Assembly (NCBI GenBank): GCA_022360105.1
Contig: JAKSDL010000521.1
Location: forward strand, 1 to 41,523
DNA length: 41,523 nucleotides
Source: Pseudomonadota bacterium
GTDB taxonomy: Bacteria > SAR324 > XYD2-FULL-50-16 > JAHJRI01
Direction: 5' to 3'
Shown: piece by piece, positions 26,080 to 34,477 of the stretch
Layout: the number at the start of each line of letters is the position of its first letter
How positions within the stretch are numbered: the first letter of the stretch is position 1
The notes under the pieces: generated by a model
The model's input: only the letters and a program-made list of their open reading frames with translations
What the model was told of the DNA's origin: nothing
Database searches by the model: none
Position numbers and translations under genes: made by a program

Positions 26080-27129
26080 ATGAAGACTCTCACGCTTAAA
26101 GAGATCGCCGAAGCTTTGAACGGAAATCTAATTGGTGATCCAAATGCAGAAATCACGGGCATTAACGGAATTATGGAAGCCCAACCAGGCGATATAACCT
26201 TTCTTGCTAATCCCAAATACAAGGAACATCTGCCTCTATGTCAGGCATCGGCTGTATTGGTCGGAAACGATGTTGAGGTGGAAGGAGTCACATTGATTCA
26301 GGTTGAGAATCCACGCATGGCATACGGAAAAGTGATATTGCTGATGAATCCTCCAAAACAGGAAATTGCAGGTATATCAGATGATGCGTATATCGCAACC
26401 TCTGCTGATATTGGTGATAATTGTACAGTCTATCCGGGAGTCTATATTTCGGAAAACGCTTCGCTGGGAAAAAATACTGTTGTTTATCCTGGAACGTTTA
26501 TAGGAGAAAACGTACAAATCGGCGACGATTGCATGATTCACGCGAATGTGACAATAAATCAAGGGTGTATAATCGGTCACCGCGCTTTGCTGAATCCCGG
26601 TTGTGTCATAGGTAGCGAAGGTTTTGGATTTGAAAGAGACAAGGACGGTGATCCTCATAAAAAAGTGCCACAAGTAGGAATTGTTGTCATTGAGGACGAT
26701 GTTGAAGTGGGTGCCTTATGTGCAATCGATCGGGGATCTATCAAAGCAACCGTTATCAAGAGAGGAACCAAGTTTGATAACCTGGTACACGTTGCACATA
26801 ACTGCCAAATTGGTGAAGACAATTTAATCATGGCCCAAGTGTGCCTGGCAGGCAGTGTCAAAACAGGTAACAACGTTTGGATGGCTGGTCAGGTTGGATG
26901 CAATGATCATTTGCAAGTTGCTGAAAATGCCAAGTTTTTAGGTAAAACCGGGATAACTCAGAACATAGAGGAAGCGGGTCTCTTTGCCGGTTTCCCTGCC
27001 AGACCTTTCATGGATTGGCAAAAAGGATCAGCCATGTTCTATAAGACCGATGAGCAAAGAAAGAAGCTGTCTGCCTTAGAGAGACGTGTAAATGAACTTG
27101 AAGCAAAGTTAGGTGTGGAAGAAGAATAG
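26080..27129 (+). CDS. lpxD: UDP-3-O-acyl-glucosamine N-acyltransferase
   Basis: LpxD adds the second acyl chain to UDP-3-O-acyl-glucosamine in lipid A synthesis. The 349-residue protein has the N-terminal uridine-binding domain (GINGIMEAQPGDITFLANPKY), a long left-handed beta helix of hexapeptide repeats (GDNCTVYPGVYISENA and onward), the catalytic histidine in HVAHNCQIGEDN (near residue 238), and a C-terminal helical tail. GCVIGSEGFGFERDKDG is the family signature. No other lpx genes (lpxA, fabZ) are adjacent. The gene ends in a noncoding gap of 50 bp that contains a run of nine G residues. Confidence 0.96.
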   Translation: MKTLTLKEIAEALNGNLIGDPNAEITGINGIMEAQPGDITFLANPKYKEHLPLCQASAVLVGNDVEVEGVTLIQVENPRMAYGKVILLMNPPKQEIAGISDDAYIATSADIGDNCTVYPGVYISENASLGKNTVVYPGTFIGENVQIGDDCMIHANVTINQGCIIGHRALLNPGCVIGSEGFGFERDKDGDPHKKVPQVGIVVIEDDVEVGALCAIDRGSIKATVIKRGTKFDNLVHVAHNCQIGEDNLIMAQVCLAGSVKTGNNVWMAGQVGCNDHLQVAENAKFLGKTGITQNIEEAGLFAGFPARPFMDWQKGSAMFYKTDEQRKKLSALERRVNELEAKLGVEEE

Positions 27130-27179
27130 GTCTGGCGGAAATAATGACTGAAAAAGGGGGGGGGTGGACATAAACCTGT

Positions 27180-27533
27180 CTATACCCTTCCAAAATCATC
27201 ATCCAGCCGCTCAATATCATCTTCCCCGAAGTATTCACCGGTTTGTACTTCAATAAACACAAGATCCTGCGATTCCGGATTTCTCACCCTGTGAGCGGTT
27301 GAAACAGGGATATCAACAGCATCACATGGAGGTATAATTAGCTCCTTATCATCTAGTGTGACGACTGCAGTCCCTTTCAAGACATACCAGTGTTCGGATC
27401 TTTTTTGATGTCTTTGCAAACTGAGTCTTTTTCCAGGTTTCACGACGATTCGCTTCACCTTGTGATCCTCTTCATCAGCGAGAATAACGTAATAGCCCCA
27501 AGGTCTGTGATATTCCGTGTTTAGTTTTTCCAT
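27180..27533 (-). CDS. Cupin, type II mannose-6-phosphate isomerase-like domain
   Basis: This 117-residue protein is a stand-alone version of the C-terminal phosphomannose isomerase domain of AlgA/ManC-type enzymes. RPWGYYVIL, VKRIVVKPGKRLSLQRH, RSEHWYVLKGTAVVT and IPVSTAHRVRNPE contain the metal-binding histidines and glutamate of that family. It would interconvert fructose-6-phosphate and mannose-6-phosphate. No guanylyltransferase half is attached. It follows the GT4 gene by 50 bp on the same strand, so mannose metabolism may supply that glycosyltransferase. The reaction is a family inference. Confidence 0.85.
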   Translation of the reverse strand: MEKLNTEYHRPWGYYVILADEEDHKVKRIVVKPGKRLSLQRHQKRSEHWYVLKGTAVVTLDDKELIIPPCDAVDIPVSTAHRVRNPESQDLVFIEVQTGEYFGEDDIERLDDDFGRV

Positions 27534-27583
27534 TTTAAACTTTTGCTTTGGTTTACCGAAGTCTAATCAGTAATTTCTCTAAA

Positions 27584-28870
27584 TTACTGACTATTACATT
27601 GTAGACTGTCCAAAATCAAGCCAGATAGTTTCTGCTGAAGAACTGTATAGGAATAGTATTTTTTTGCCAGCCTGTAGTTCAATTCAATCATTTCCTCTCG
27701 ATATTTTTTATTCTTTAGCACCTTGTGAGTCTCCTCAACGGCTCTCTCCGTTACAAAGCCATCAATTTCTATGGTTTTAAATCCTTTGGGCTTTATATCC
27801 GTTCGATAAATGGAATAGTTATTAACCAAAATTGGTTTTTTGAAATAAATTGCTTCCAAAAAGGCATTTCCGAATCCTTCAATATTTGAAGGGTAGGTCA
27901 CCAAATCCGCGAACGGATAAATATCGTAAAGCGTGTAGATCTTTTTTCCGTCTTTGGTCTGGCCGCGTTTTTCATCAATAATATCGGAAACAAACAAGGT
28001 ATTGACACCCATTAATTCGGAGTAGTCCTTCACTCTCATTTCATAATCGTATCCCTCATCACCGGAAGCGTGTGAAATAACAAGCTTTGCCTTCAGTCCC
28101 AGGCGATGGACCAGTTCAATAGCATGCTCAATTCCTTTTCTTTTTACAACTCGTGTCGGCTGCAGTATCAACAGTTCATCATCTTCCATTCCCAACGCTT
28201 GTTTAACGTCTGAAGCGTAGTCGTCAGGAGCAGGAGGCGGGTTATCAAAATCCATCACGTTAGGAATGATAGTGGATGAAATGCCGGTTCTCAGGCTCAA
28301 CTGGTTATCCCCCGAACTGTTTATCACCACATGTTCGATAAATGGCAAGTGCGGTGGAAATGCCATATTGAGGAATTCCCAGACACCATTAACAAGAAAT
28401 TCCTGTCTTTCCCAAAAAAAATCATGATGATGGGCAATGGTTGGCATACCGGATTCTGCAATCAGCTCAGTAAGCGCTATTCCGAGTGGAAGATTAAGTG
28501 GAATTGTCAGTGCATTTTGTGGTACCAGAACATCAATTTTGTATTTCTCAATAAACTTGTACAGCTCAACCTTCAGTTTTTGAGTAAGTTTATGTATCTC
28601 CTTTGTAGTCTCCTTATCCCTGGTCCTGACACCGAAAGTCTTCAAGTATATATTTCTGATATCACATTGACGAAAATGAGCCTCTTCACAAAGATAAGAA
28701 ACCTCATTCGGCCTGTCCAACTCCCCGGCAAAATAGAAACAATTAAATCCTTCTTCTTTGAATACGTCTGCCCATTTTGTTATCTCAAGCGATACACCGT
28801 CTGTTCCGGCAATTCTGGTTGATACAAATCCAACGTTATGTTCTTCCCCGCAAAATCTGCATTCTGCCAT
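27584..28870 (-). CDS. GT4 family glycosyltransferase, possibly of glucosylglycerate-type solute synthesis
   Basis: This retaining GT-B glycosyltransferase has 428 residues. The N-terminus carries a short cysteine pair (CRFCGEEH), then GFVSTRIAGTDGVSLEITKW, the nucleotide-fold start. The C-terminal donor domain has LLILQPTRVVKRKGIEHAIE and the GT4 E-x7-E motif in YPSNIEGFGNAFLEAIYFKK. AHHHDFFWERQEF in the middle is a characteristic aromatic loop. Similar proteins have been connected to mannosylglucosylglycerate synthesis in some bacteria, but I recall this from the family only. It is divergent from a sugar phosphorylase gene, and a mannose-6-phosphate isomerase-like cupin follows it, which agrees with such a role. 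Confidence 0.82.
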   Translation of the reverse strand: MAECRFCGEEHNVGFVSTRIAGTDGVSLEITKWADVFKEEGFNCFYFAGELDRPNEVSYLCEEAHFRQCDIRNIYLKTFGVRTRDKETTKEIHKLTQKLKVELYKFIEKYKIDVLVPQNALTIPLNLPLGIALTELIAESGMPTIAHHHDFFWERQEFLVNGVWEFLNMAFPPHLPFIEHVVINSSGDNQLSLRTGISSTIIPNVMDFDNPPPAPDDYASDVKQALGMEDDELLILQPTRVVKRKGIEHAIELVHRLGLKAKLVISHASGDEGYDYEMRVKDYSELMGVNTLFVSDIIDEKRGQTKDGKKIYTLYDIYPFADLVTYPSNIEGFGNAFLEAIYFKKPILVNNYSIYRTDIKPKGFKTIEIDGFVTERAVEETHKVLKNKKYREEMIELNYRLAKKYYSYTVLQQKLSGLILDSLQCNSQ

Positions 28871-28940
28871 TCTTCCTCTTTTATTTGTGAGAATGTTTAG
28901 ACCAACCTCGTTACACTATTTTTCTCAGTTCTCGATGTTC

Positions 28941-28970
28941 TTGACTGCAAAACAGGGTTTCATGTAGTTA
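28941..28970 (+). promoter_or_regulatory. Candidate promoter for the phosphorylase operon
   Basis: TTGACT (28941-28946) and TAGTTA (28965-28970) are separated by 18 bp, about 40 bp before the start codon at 29009. The -35 matches consensus in five of six bases, but the -10 is weak. A strong AAGGAGGG ribosome site follows just before the ATG. The remaining part of the gap would serve the divergent glycosyltransferase gene. Confidence 0.4.
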
Positions 28971-29008
28971 AATAGGAAGCCCTGAACCTAATTTAAAAAG
29001 GAGGGACC

Positions 29009-30721
29009 ATGTCCCAAAAACGCATTTTGAACTTGCTGAAAAAGCTTTATGGTGACTCACAAGGTACTCTTGCTCATGAAAAAATTAACGGTCTTATAAT
29101 TAATTTTCCTAAAAAATCAGAAAAATATCAAGAATCATTTTCTTCAGCGGATATTGTCCTCATCACTTATGGTGATTCCATAAAGTCCAAATCTAAAGAT
29201 TCCCCTTTAAAAACACTCCATTCCTTTTGCAACAATCATCTTAAAAACATTGTTTCTACTATCCATATCCTTCCCTTTTTCCCTTATTCTTCGGATGACG
29301 GTTTTTCAGTAAAGGATTTTCATGCCGTAGACGAACATTTGGGAACCTGGGAAGATATTCAGGCTTTGAACAGCGATTTTGAGCTGATGTTCGACTTTGT
29401 TCTGAACCATATTTCGGCTCAAAGCGAGTGGTTCCGGAAATACCTGGATGGCGATGATGAATTCAAAGATCTTGCGATTGAAACCGATCCAAACCTGGAT
29501 CTTTCTCTAGTAACCAGACCCAGATCTCTTCCGTTGCTCACTCCAGTCAAAAAGAAATCCGGGGAAGAGGTTCATGTATGGACTACTTTTAGTGCTGATC
29601 AGGTTGATGTTAATTTTGCCAGTGTTACAATCCTTTTAAAGATGGTAGAAATCCTCCTGCACTACGTAGCCATGGGAGCGACGATTCTGAGGTTGGATGC
29701 TATTGCATTTCTGTGGAAAGAAATTGGCACGACTTGTCTCCATTTGGAAAACACACACAATATGGTAAAACTGTTCCGATTAATTCTGGATGAGGTTGCC
29801 CCGGATGTAAAAATACTTACAGAAACAAATGTGCCGCATCCGGAAAATATCAGTTATTTTGGTGATGGAAAAAACGAAGCACAAATGGTTTACAACTTCA
29901 CATTGCCACCCTTGCTGCTTCATTCTTTTTTGAAAAAAGACACTTCCCTATTTTCCGAATGGGTTTCAACTCTCAAGCTTGAATCCAGGGAAAACGCCTT
30001 TTTTAACTTCACTGCATCACACGATGGAATCGGTGTACGGCCATTGGAAGGGATATTGGACAAAGCAGATCTGGATGAAATCATTAAGATGGTCAAAGCT
30101 AATGGCGGTCAGGTTTCCTACAAAAGAAATACGGATGGTTCCGAAAGCCCTTATGAATTGAATATTACTTACGTAGATGCCTACCTTCGAGGAGAACGTG
30201 GAAGTGATCCGTACCAGGCCTCACGATTTCTGGCCTCCCAGGCAATACAACTCGTGCTTCCGGGCGTTCCCGCTGTTTATATTCATAGCTTGCTTGGAAC
30301 CCACAATTGGAAAGAAGGTGTGGAACAGACTAAAAGAGCTCGAACAATAAACAGGCGGAAACTACTTATTGAAGAACTGGAAGAGGAACTTGCCGATAAA
30401 TCCAGTTTCAGATCTCAAATCTTTTATCCCTATTGCGAATTAATTCGCAATAGGATTCAACAACCGGCATTTCATCCCAAGGCAGATTTTAATGTTTTGA
30501 ATATCGAACCACGCCTTTTTTGTGTTGAAAGGAAGAATGAGCAGCAGAAAATCATCTGCCTGACCAATGTCACAGACCAGGAAATCGCCATTTCCCGCAA
30601 AAATGAAGATTTAATACACTGCAATTATGACATTCTAAGAGGTAAGACTCTGGAAGGCGACCAATTGACTTTCAAACCTTATCAATCTTGCTGGCTAACA
30701 GTTAATCCGCAGACTGCATGA
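29009..30721 (+). CDS. GH13 subfamily 18 sugar phosphorylase (glucosylglycerate phosphorylase-like)
   Basis: This 570-residue alpha-amylase-fold enzyme is of the sucrose phosphorylase group. Its members split an alpha-glucoside with phosphate to glucose-1-phosphate. Catalytic residues are visible: nucleophile D230 in TILRLDAIAFLWKE, acid/base E272 in KILTETNVPHPENI, and transition-state stabiliser D339 in TASHDGIGVRPLEG. It is longer than sucrose phosphorylases (about 490-500 residues), and the ETNVPHPENISYFGDG loop differs from theirs. Both point to the relatives acting on glucosylglycerate, glucosylglycerol or sucrose-6-phosphate. It heads an operon in which the next gene starts inside its stop codon. 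Confidence 0.9.
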   Translation: MSQKRILNLLKKLYGDSQGTLAHEKINGLIINFPKKSEKYQESFSSADIVLITYGDSIKSKSKDSPLKTLHSFCNNHLKNIVSTIHILPFFPYSSDDGFSVKDFHAVDEHLGTWEDIQALNSDFELMFDFVLNHISAQSEWFRKYLDGDDEFKDLAIETDPNLDLSLVTRPRSLPLLTPVKKKSGEEVHVWTTFSADQVDVNFASVTILLKMVEILLHYVAMGATILRLDAIAFLWKEIGTTCLHLENTHNMVKLFRLILDEVAPDVKILTETNVPHPENISYFGDGKNEAQMVYNFTLPPLLLHSFLKKDTSLFSEWVSTLKLESRENAFFNFTASHDGIGVRPLEGILDKADLDEIIKMVKANGGQVSYKRNTDGSESPYELNITYVDAYLRGERGSDPYQASRFLASQAIQLVLPGVPAVYIHSLLGTHNWKEGVEQTKRARTINRRKLLIEELEEELADKSSFRSQIFYPYCELIRNRIQQPAFHPKADFNVLNIEPRLFCVERKNEQQKIICLTNVTDQEIAISRKNEDLIHCNYDILRGKTLEGDQLTFKPYQSCWLTVNPQTA

Positions 30722-32127
30722 AAATAGCCTTTATTCACTATCACCTCAAGCCCGGGGGGGTCACAACCGTTCTTAAACACCAGTGCGACGCTTTACGCGA
30801 ATTTGGCAAATCCTTGTTGTTGTGCGGAGAAGCTCCCCGGGAGCATTGGCAAGATGAAGTGTCGGTTATTCCCGGGATTGCCTACGATAGCATTCGGACA
30901 GATTCACATTCACCGAAAGACATATCGGCTTCAATTCTTGATTCAATATATGCCAAATGGCCAGATGGCTGTGACTTGATCCATATTCACAATCCTACAC
31001 TGGCAAAAAACAAATCCTTTTTAAAAGTTGTTGATCACCTTCAGAAGTCAAAGATCCCTTTGTTATTACAAGTGCATGATTTTGCAGAAGACGGACGACC
31101 CAATGCATACTTCTCAGAGCCTTATCCCAAAAATTGCCACTGGTGTGTAATTAACCAAAGAGATTATGGAGCATTGATTCGAGCCGGTGGTAACAAAGAC
31201 GGCATACACTATTTACCCAATGCTGTGGTTGTCAATCAAGCATCAGCCGGTAGTCACCAGCTAAATGACTGTATTCTCTACCCAATTAGGGCGATCAGAA
31301 GAAAAAACATAGGAGAAGCGTTTCTTTTATCCTTATTCGTTAACAACGATTTGCCGGTTCGTATCACCCTGCCGCCAAACAGTCCGGTGGATAAGTTAAG
31401 TTATTCATCCTGGCAACAATTTGCATCACGCCATCATTTAAATATTGAATTTGAAGCTGGCCTCATACACGATTTCCCCTCCCTCATGAACTCATCAAAA
31501 TGGATTTTAAGCTGCAGTATCATGGAAGGATTTGGTTTTAGCTTTCTTGAATCGTGGCAATTTGGGAAAGCGGTTTGGGGAAGATATCTTGAAGGAATCT
31601 GCACTGGTTTTGAGCAGGCGGGCATTGCTTTTCCGAATTTCTATCGTTCGATCGATGTTCCGTTAAATTGGATTGGCGAGCAGGAGTTTTTTGAAAGCTG
31701 GCACAAGACAATTATCGATGTTTACGAGGCATACAATATACAACCAGATCAGGAAAGCATTCAAAGTGCCGCAGGAACAATCAAAGATCAGAGAACAATT
31801 GACTTTGGTCTTTTGAATGAACATTTTCAGAAAAAGGTCTTAACCAGAATAATAAATGACAAGTTCGCCCTTGGGGTTTTGGCTGAACAAAACCCTTCGT
31901 TGATATATGCTTCAGAAACAGATGCAAAAAAAACCCTGATTGAATCTAACGCCCGGATAATTGCAAACGAGTTTAACCTCAAAAACTATTCAGCTCTTTT
32001 AAAAAAGACTTATCAACAGGTAATTAATACGACAGTACGTCAGGAAATTAAAAAGGGCACCCTGCTGACCGGCTTTTTAAATCCTCAAGCTTTCAGTCTG
32101 CTTAAATGGGGGAAATATGTTGAGTAA
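30718..32127 (+). CDS. Glycosyltransferase, GT4-like
   Basis: This 469-residue protein has a GT-B layout. The N-terminal domain opens FIHYHLKPGGVTTVLKHQ, with the glycine-rich nucleotide-fold turn, and DLIHIHNP and LLLQVHDFAEDGRP follow. The C-terminal donor domain has SIMEGFGFSFLESWQFGKAV, the GT4 E-x7-E motif with Phe-rich spacing. The long tail after residue 350 is helical and has no recognisable domain. The ATG overlaps the phosphorylase stop (ATGA), and the HAD gene starts 11 bp before its end, so all three are translationally coupled. It probably makes or extends the same glycoside that the phosphorylase degrades. A run of seven G residues encodes PGGV near the start. Confidence 0.78.
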   Translation: MKIAFIHYHLKPGGVTTVLKHQCDALREFGKSLLLCGEAPREHWQDEVSVIPGIAYDSIRTDSHSPKDISASILDSIYAKWPDGCDLIHIHNPTLAKNKSFLKVVDHLQKSKIPLLLQVHDFAEDGRPNAYFSEPYPKNCHWCVINQRDYGALIRAGGNKDGIHYLPNAVVVNQASAGSHQLNDCILYPIRAIRRKNIGEAFLLSLFVNNDLPVRITLPPNSPVDKLSYSSWQQFASRHHLNIEFEAGLIHDFPSLMNSSKWILSCSIMEGFGFSFLESWQFGKAVWGRYLEGICTGFEQAGIAFPNFYRSIDVPLNWIGEQEFFESWHKTIIDVYEAYNIQPDQESIQSAAGTIKDQRTIDFGLLNEHFQKKVLTRIINDKFALGVLAEQNPSLIYASETDAKKTLIESNARIIANEFNLKNYSALLKKTYQQVINTTVRQEIKKGTLLTGFLNPQAFSLLKWGKYVE

Positions 32128-32965
32128 AGAGCAAGTCTCACCCTACCTTCAAAAACTGGAACCTGAACCAACAGGTCTCCGACCATCATGCGAACCAAAA
32201 GAAAATATACGCTGCATTCTATTCGATATCTATGGAACCTTGTTTATCAGCGCAACGGGCGACATCGGATTGCTACAGGCAGATACGGTAAAAAGGCAAC
32301 TCCTGCAAGATCTCTTGAAAGACTTTAGCCTCGAAACAACAGCAACACGGCTGATCGAATCATTGACTGTTGAAATCAAAAAAATACATGTCCAGAAAAA
32401 AGCACAAGGAGTTGACTATCCGGAAGTAAACATTACAGATGTTTGGTGCAAAATTCTTAATAAAGTGAAAGAGCTAACATTGGCTCAAATAGAAGATTTT
32501 GCGATCAGGTTTGAACTCATTGTAAATCCGGTATATCCGATGCCGGGATTAGAGGATTGCCTGCGTTGGTGTGAAAAGAACCATAAACTAATGGGAATTA
32601 TCTCTAACGCCCAGTTTTATACTCCTTTGCTTTTCAGTTGGTTTCTCAATGCTGCCCCACACCAGCTTGGATTTAGGGAGAATTTGCTTTTTTATTCCTA
32701 TGAGCATAAGGTTGCTAAACCTTCCTCCGTGCTTTTTGAAAAAGCCACCCGCATTCTCCAAAAAGAAGGAATCGAAAACGGGCAGGTTGCCTATCTCGGA
32801 AACGATATGCTCAAGGATATGCTTCCGGCTAAACGAGCCGGGTTCCAAACAGCATTGTTTGCTGGAGATTCCAGATCTCTCCGACTTAGAAAGGATGTGC
32901 CGGACTGTCAGGGACTTGTACCCGATATGATCATCACCCATCTGAATCAATTGACAAATTGGTAA
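32117..32965 (+). CDS. HAD family hydrolase
   Basis: This 282-residue HAD protein has motif I ILFDIYGTLF, where D37 is the nucleophile and the usual second aspartate is Tyr (Y39), as in haloacid-dehalogenase-like members. Motif II is GIISNAQF (Ser), Lys comes in the HKVAKPSSVLFEKA stretch, and motif IV is YLGNDMLKDMLPAKRAGFQ. A helical cap lies between motifs I and II. It overlaps the end of the glycosyltransferase gene by 11 bp, so it may dephosphorylate the product of that enzyme, a common pattern in solute synthesis (for example a phosphatase after glucosyl-phosphoglycerate synthase). The substrate is unproven. Confidence 0.82.
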   Translation: MLSKEQVSPYLQKLEPEPTGLRPSCEPKENIRCILFDIYGTLFISATGDIGLLQADTVKRQLLQDLLKDFSLETTATRLIESLTVEIKKIHVQKKAQGVDYPEVNITDVWCKILNKVKELTLAQIEDFAIRFELIVNPVYPMPGLEDCLRWCEKNHKLMGIISNAQFYTPLLFSWFLNAAPHQLGFRENLLFYSYEHKVAKPSSVLFEKATRILQKEGIENGQVAYLGNDMLKDMLPAKRAGFQTALFAGDSRSLRLRKDVPDCQGLVPDMIITHLNQLTNW

Positions 32966-33401
32966 CCCACATTTCCCAAGCCTGATTCTCTCTTTTTGGA
33001 AATAGCTAGCCGCCAGCTAATATAACGTCACACAGAAACAATCCAAGTAATAATCTCGTGTTTTAAACTATTCCTAATTTTGTTAAGTCAGACCTTAAAA
33101 AAATGTAGCTTCCATCAGATCGCTTTTGAAAGAAAGGCAATCTGTTCAGCAATAAAATTAGTTTGCTGCAAACACAAACAATGAGCGTAAAATAGTCACT
33201 CAATAACCAAGAGAGTCCAATGGCCGGAACAATCAATGATAATAAACAAGAAAGGAGTGGGGATTTAGCTAAGTGGGGTTAAATGCCTTTGTCTTCGATA
33301 CCGTAATCTCAATATCTTCAAAGAACTTCATAGACAAAGGCATTTTAGGTGTTGACGTTCAAATAGTTGATTGAACCAGAATCGAACACAATGGAAAGAA
33401 T
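32966..33401. other. Noncoding region with a short open frame and an inverted repeat
   Basis: These 436 bp contain no convincing gene. A 20-codon frame begins at the ATG at 33222 (MAGTINDNKQERSGD and a few more residues) and stops just before the inverted repeat at 33281-33345. It could be the stub of a lost gene. The region past the HAD operon has no obvious terminator. Another small interrupted palindrome (GTTCAA/TTGAAC) lies near 33357-33376. Confidence 0.4.
33281..33345. repeat. 14-bp perfect inverted repeat around 37 bp
   Basis: AAATGCCTTTGTCT (33281-33294) and AGACAAAGGCATTT (33332-33345) are exact inverse copies. There is no T-run after either arm and no coding sequence between. It may be an operator, a hairpin in the 3' region of the tandem-repeat gene downstream of its stop, or the ends of a small inserted element. 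Confidence 0.6.
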
Positions 33402-34163
33402 CTACATAAAGCTGCTGACTTGCATCTCTGTTGGAACCGGGGATTTTCCGGAAAGGATTTTCCGATGCATAAAGTCCTTTGAAATGTCTTCCCAATAAAG
33501 TCGAACGATCTTGGAAGGATTAATTCCTACGAAGTGAAGAGCATGTTTCAGTTCTCTGAGTTCAAAGAGCTTTCTTTCTTCATCGTTGCTCTTCAGCTGC
33601 TTAAACTCATTAATCATTTTCTTGATCAGTCTGATGTTATCATTATCCAGGGTGACATCGTTATGAATACTGTTTTGTGCAACCATGGACGTTGTCATTT
33701 CCACAGCTTCGTTTTCTTCTTTTTCGCCTGATTTTTCCTGGGCCAGGAAGTCAAGCACACCCATTTCAAAAGAGTCCTTATCATTATTCTGCTTAAACTC
33801 GGCAAGCGTGCAGGTAATGGTTGTTTTACCCACTTCAGCCAGTTCCTGCACATCTTTTAAATCATTGTAGCTAAGCTGATGAAGTTCCCGTTGTGAGATT
33901 CTTCCACTGTCCAAAAGTCTGGTTAAATAATCTTCAACCATTTGTTTTTTGGTGGTTCTCTTTTCAGGAAGTTGTATTCCTTTTTTGATCTTGTAGGCTG
34001 TAAGCACATTGCTTACTGTCCTGTCACCTATACCTTCCAGTTCTTCTGCATCACAAATGTCTCTGTAATTCAGGGCTTCAAGCTCTTTAAGTCCAAAGTC
34101 GCCTCTCTGTAACAATTTACTCAGGTACAATTCCACTTGCTGATATTTTTTTAGTTTTGCCAT
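33402..34163 (-). CDS. Unknown protein with two tandem helix-turn-helix-like repeats
   Basis: I do not recognise this protein of about 253 residues. I take the ATG at 34163, after a GAGGGAG ribosome site, rather than the TTG at 34181. Two copies of a 50-residue unit stand at about residues 8-58 and 74-124. Each runs V-E-x-YL-x-(K/R)LL, then (K/R)ELxxLxYxD, then a glycine turn with the patterns ELEGIGDRTVSNVL and ELAEVGKTTITCTL. This helix-loop-helix-turn-helix shape could bind DNA. A Glu-rich linker (about 130-160) and a helical C-terminal domain follow, ending in VRLYWEDISKDF and a tail. The gene stands alone between two noncoding stretches, so no partner can be inferred. Confidence 0.65.
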   Translation of the reverse strand: MAKLKKYQQVELYLSKLLQRGDFGLKELEALNYRDICDAEELEGIGDRTVSNVLTAYKIKKGIQLPEKRTTKKQMVEDYLTRLLDSGRISQRELHQLSYNDLKDVQELAEVGKTTITCTLAEFKQNNDKDSFEMGVLDFLAQEKSGEKEENEAVEMTTSMVAQNSIHNDVTLDNDNIRLIKKMINEFKQLKSNDEERKLFELRELKHALHFVGINPSKIVRLYWEDISKDFMHRKILSGKSPVPTEMQVSSFM

Positions 34164-34243
34164 GGCTCCCTCATTCTTCAATCAAAGCGATAATAAAAAT
34201 TGTTATACGGAGATATCTGATGCTCAAAGTGATATATTACCAG

Positions 34244-34279
34244 CCACAGATCTTTTAAAGTTGGGCCGACTTTCTGTGG
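34244..34279. promoter_or_regulatory. Hairpin upstream of the tandem-repeat gene
   Basis: CCACAG (34244-34249) pairs with CTGTGG (34274-34279), and AAAGTT (34257-34262) pairs with GACTTT (34268-34273, one G-U pair), with a one-sided 7-nt bulge. It lies about 80 bp upstream of the minus-strand start at 34163. It could be a leader structure or an operator. Confidence 0.4.
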
Positions 34280-34345
34280 GGTAATTCTTTTATGTCACTT
34301 GTTAAATGGGAGACTAACATGGGGTATTTTAGCGACAAAGAAAAA

Positions 34346-34477
34346 GTCGCGAATGTTTCCTCACAGTGTTGCGAATGTGGGTAAACCAGAAGAGTGTGGT
34401 AAAATTTAATCTTTCAAATCATAAGGTTAACATTTTGAACCTGAATGAAATTGCATTTAAAATTGTGTCGCGAACGT
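34346..34477. repeat. Three copies of an 11-bp GTCGCGAAYGT-like element
   Basis: The copies are GTCGCGAATGT (34346-34356), GTTGCGAATGT (34368-34378) and GTCGCGAACGT (34467-34477), each differing by one base. The first two are 22 bp apart, two helical turns, as expected of tandem protein-binding sites. Confidence 0.45.

Noticed and set aside
27156..27164. Run of nine G residues, a possible phase-variable tract.
   Set aside because: It lies in the gap between two convergent gene ends, not in a promoter or coding sequence. It may also be a sequencing artefact.
28331..28822. Open frame of 163 codons antisense to the GT4 gene.
   Set aside because: The opposite strand encodes a clear glycosyltransferase with conserved motifs. 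The antisense frame resembles nothing.
30754..30760. Run of seven G residues near the start of a glycosyltransferase gene, a possible slippage site.
   Set aside because: The frame is intact, the tract is short, and the residues it encodes (PGGV) are normal for the fold.
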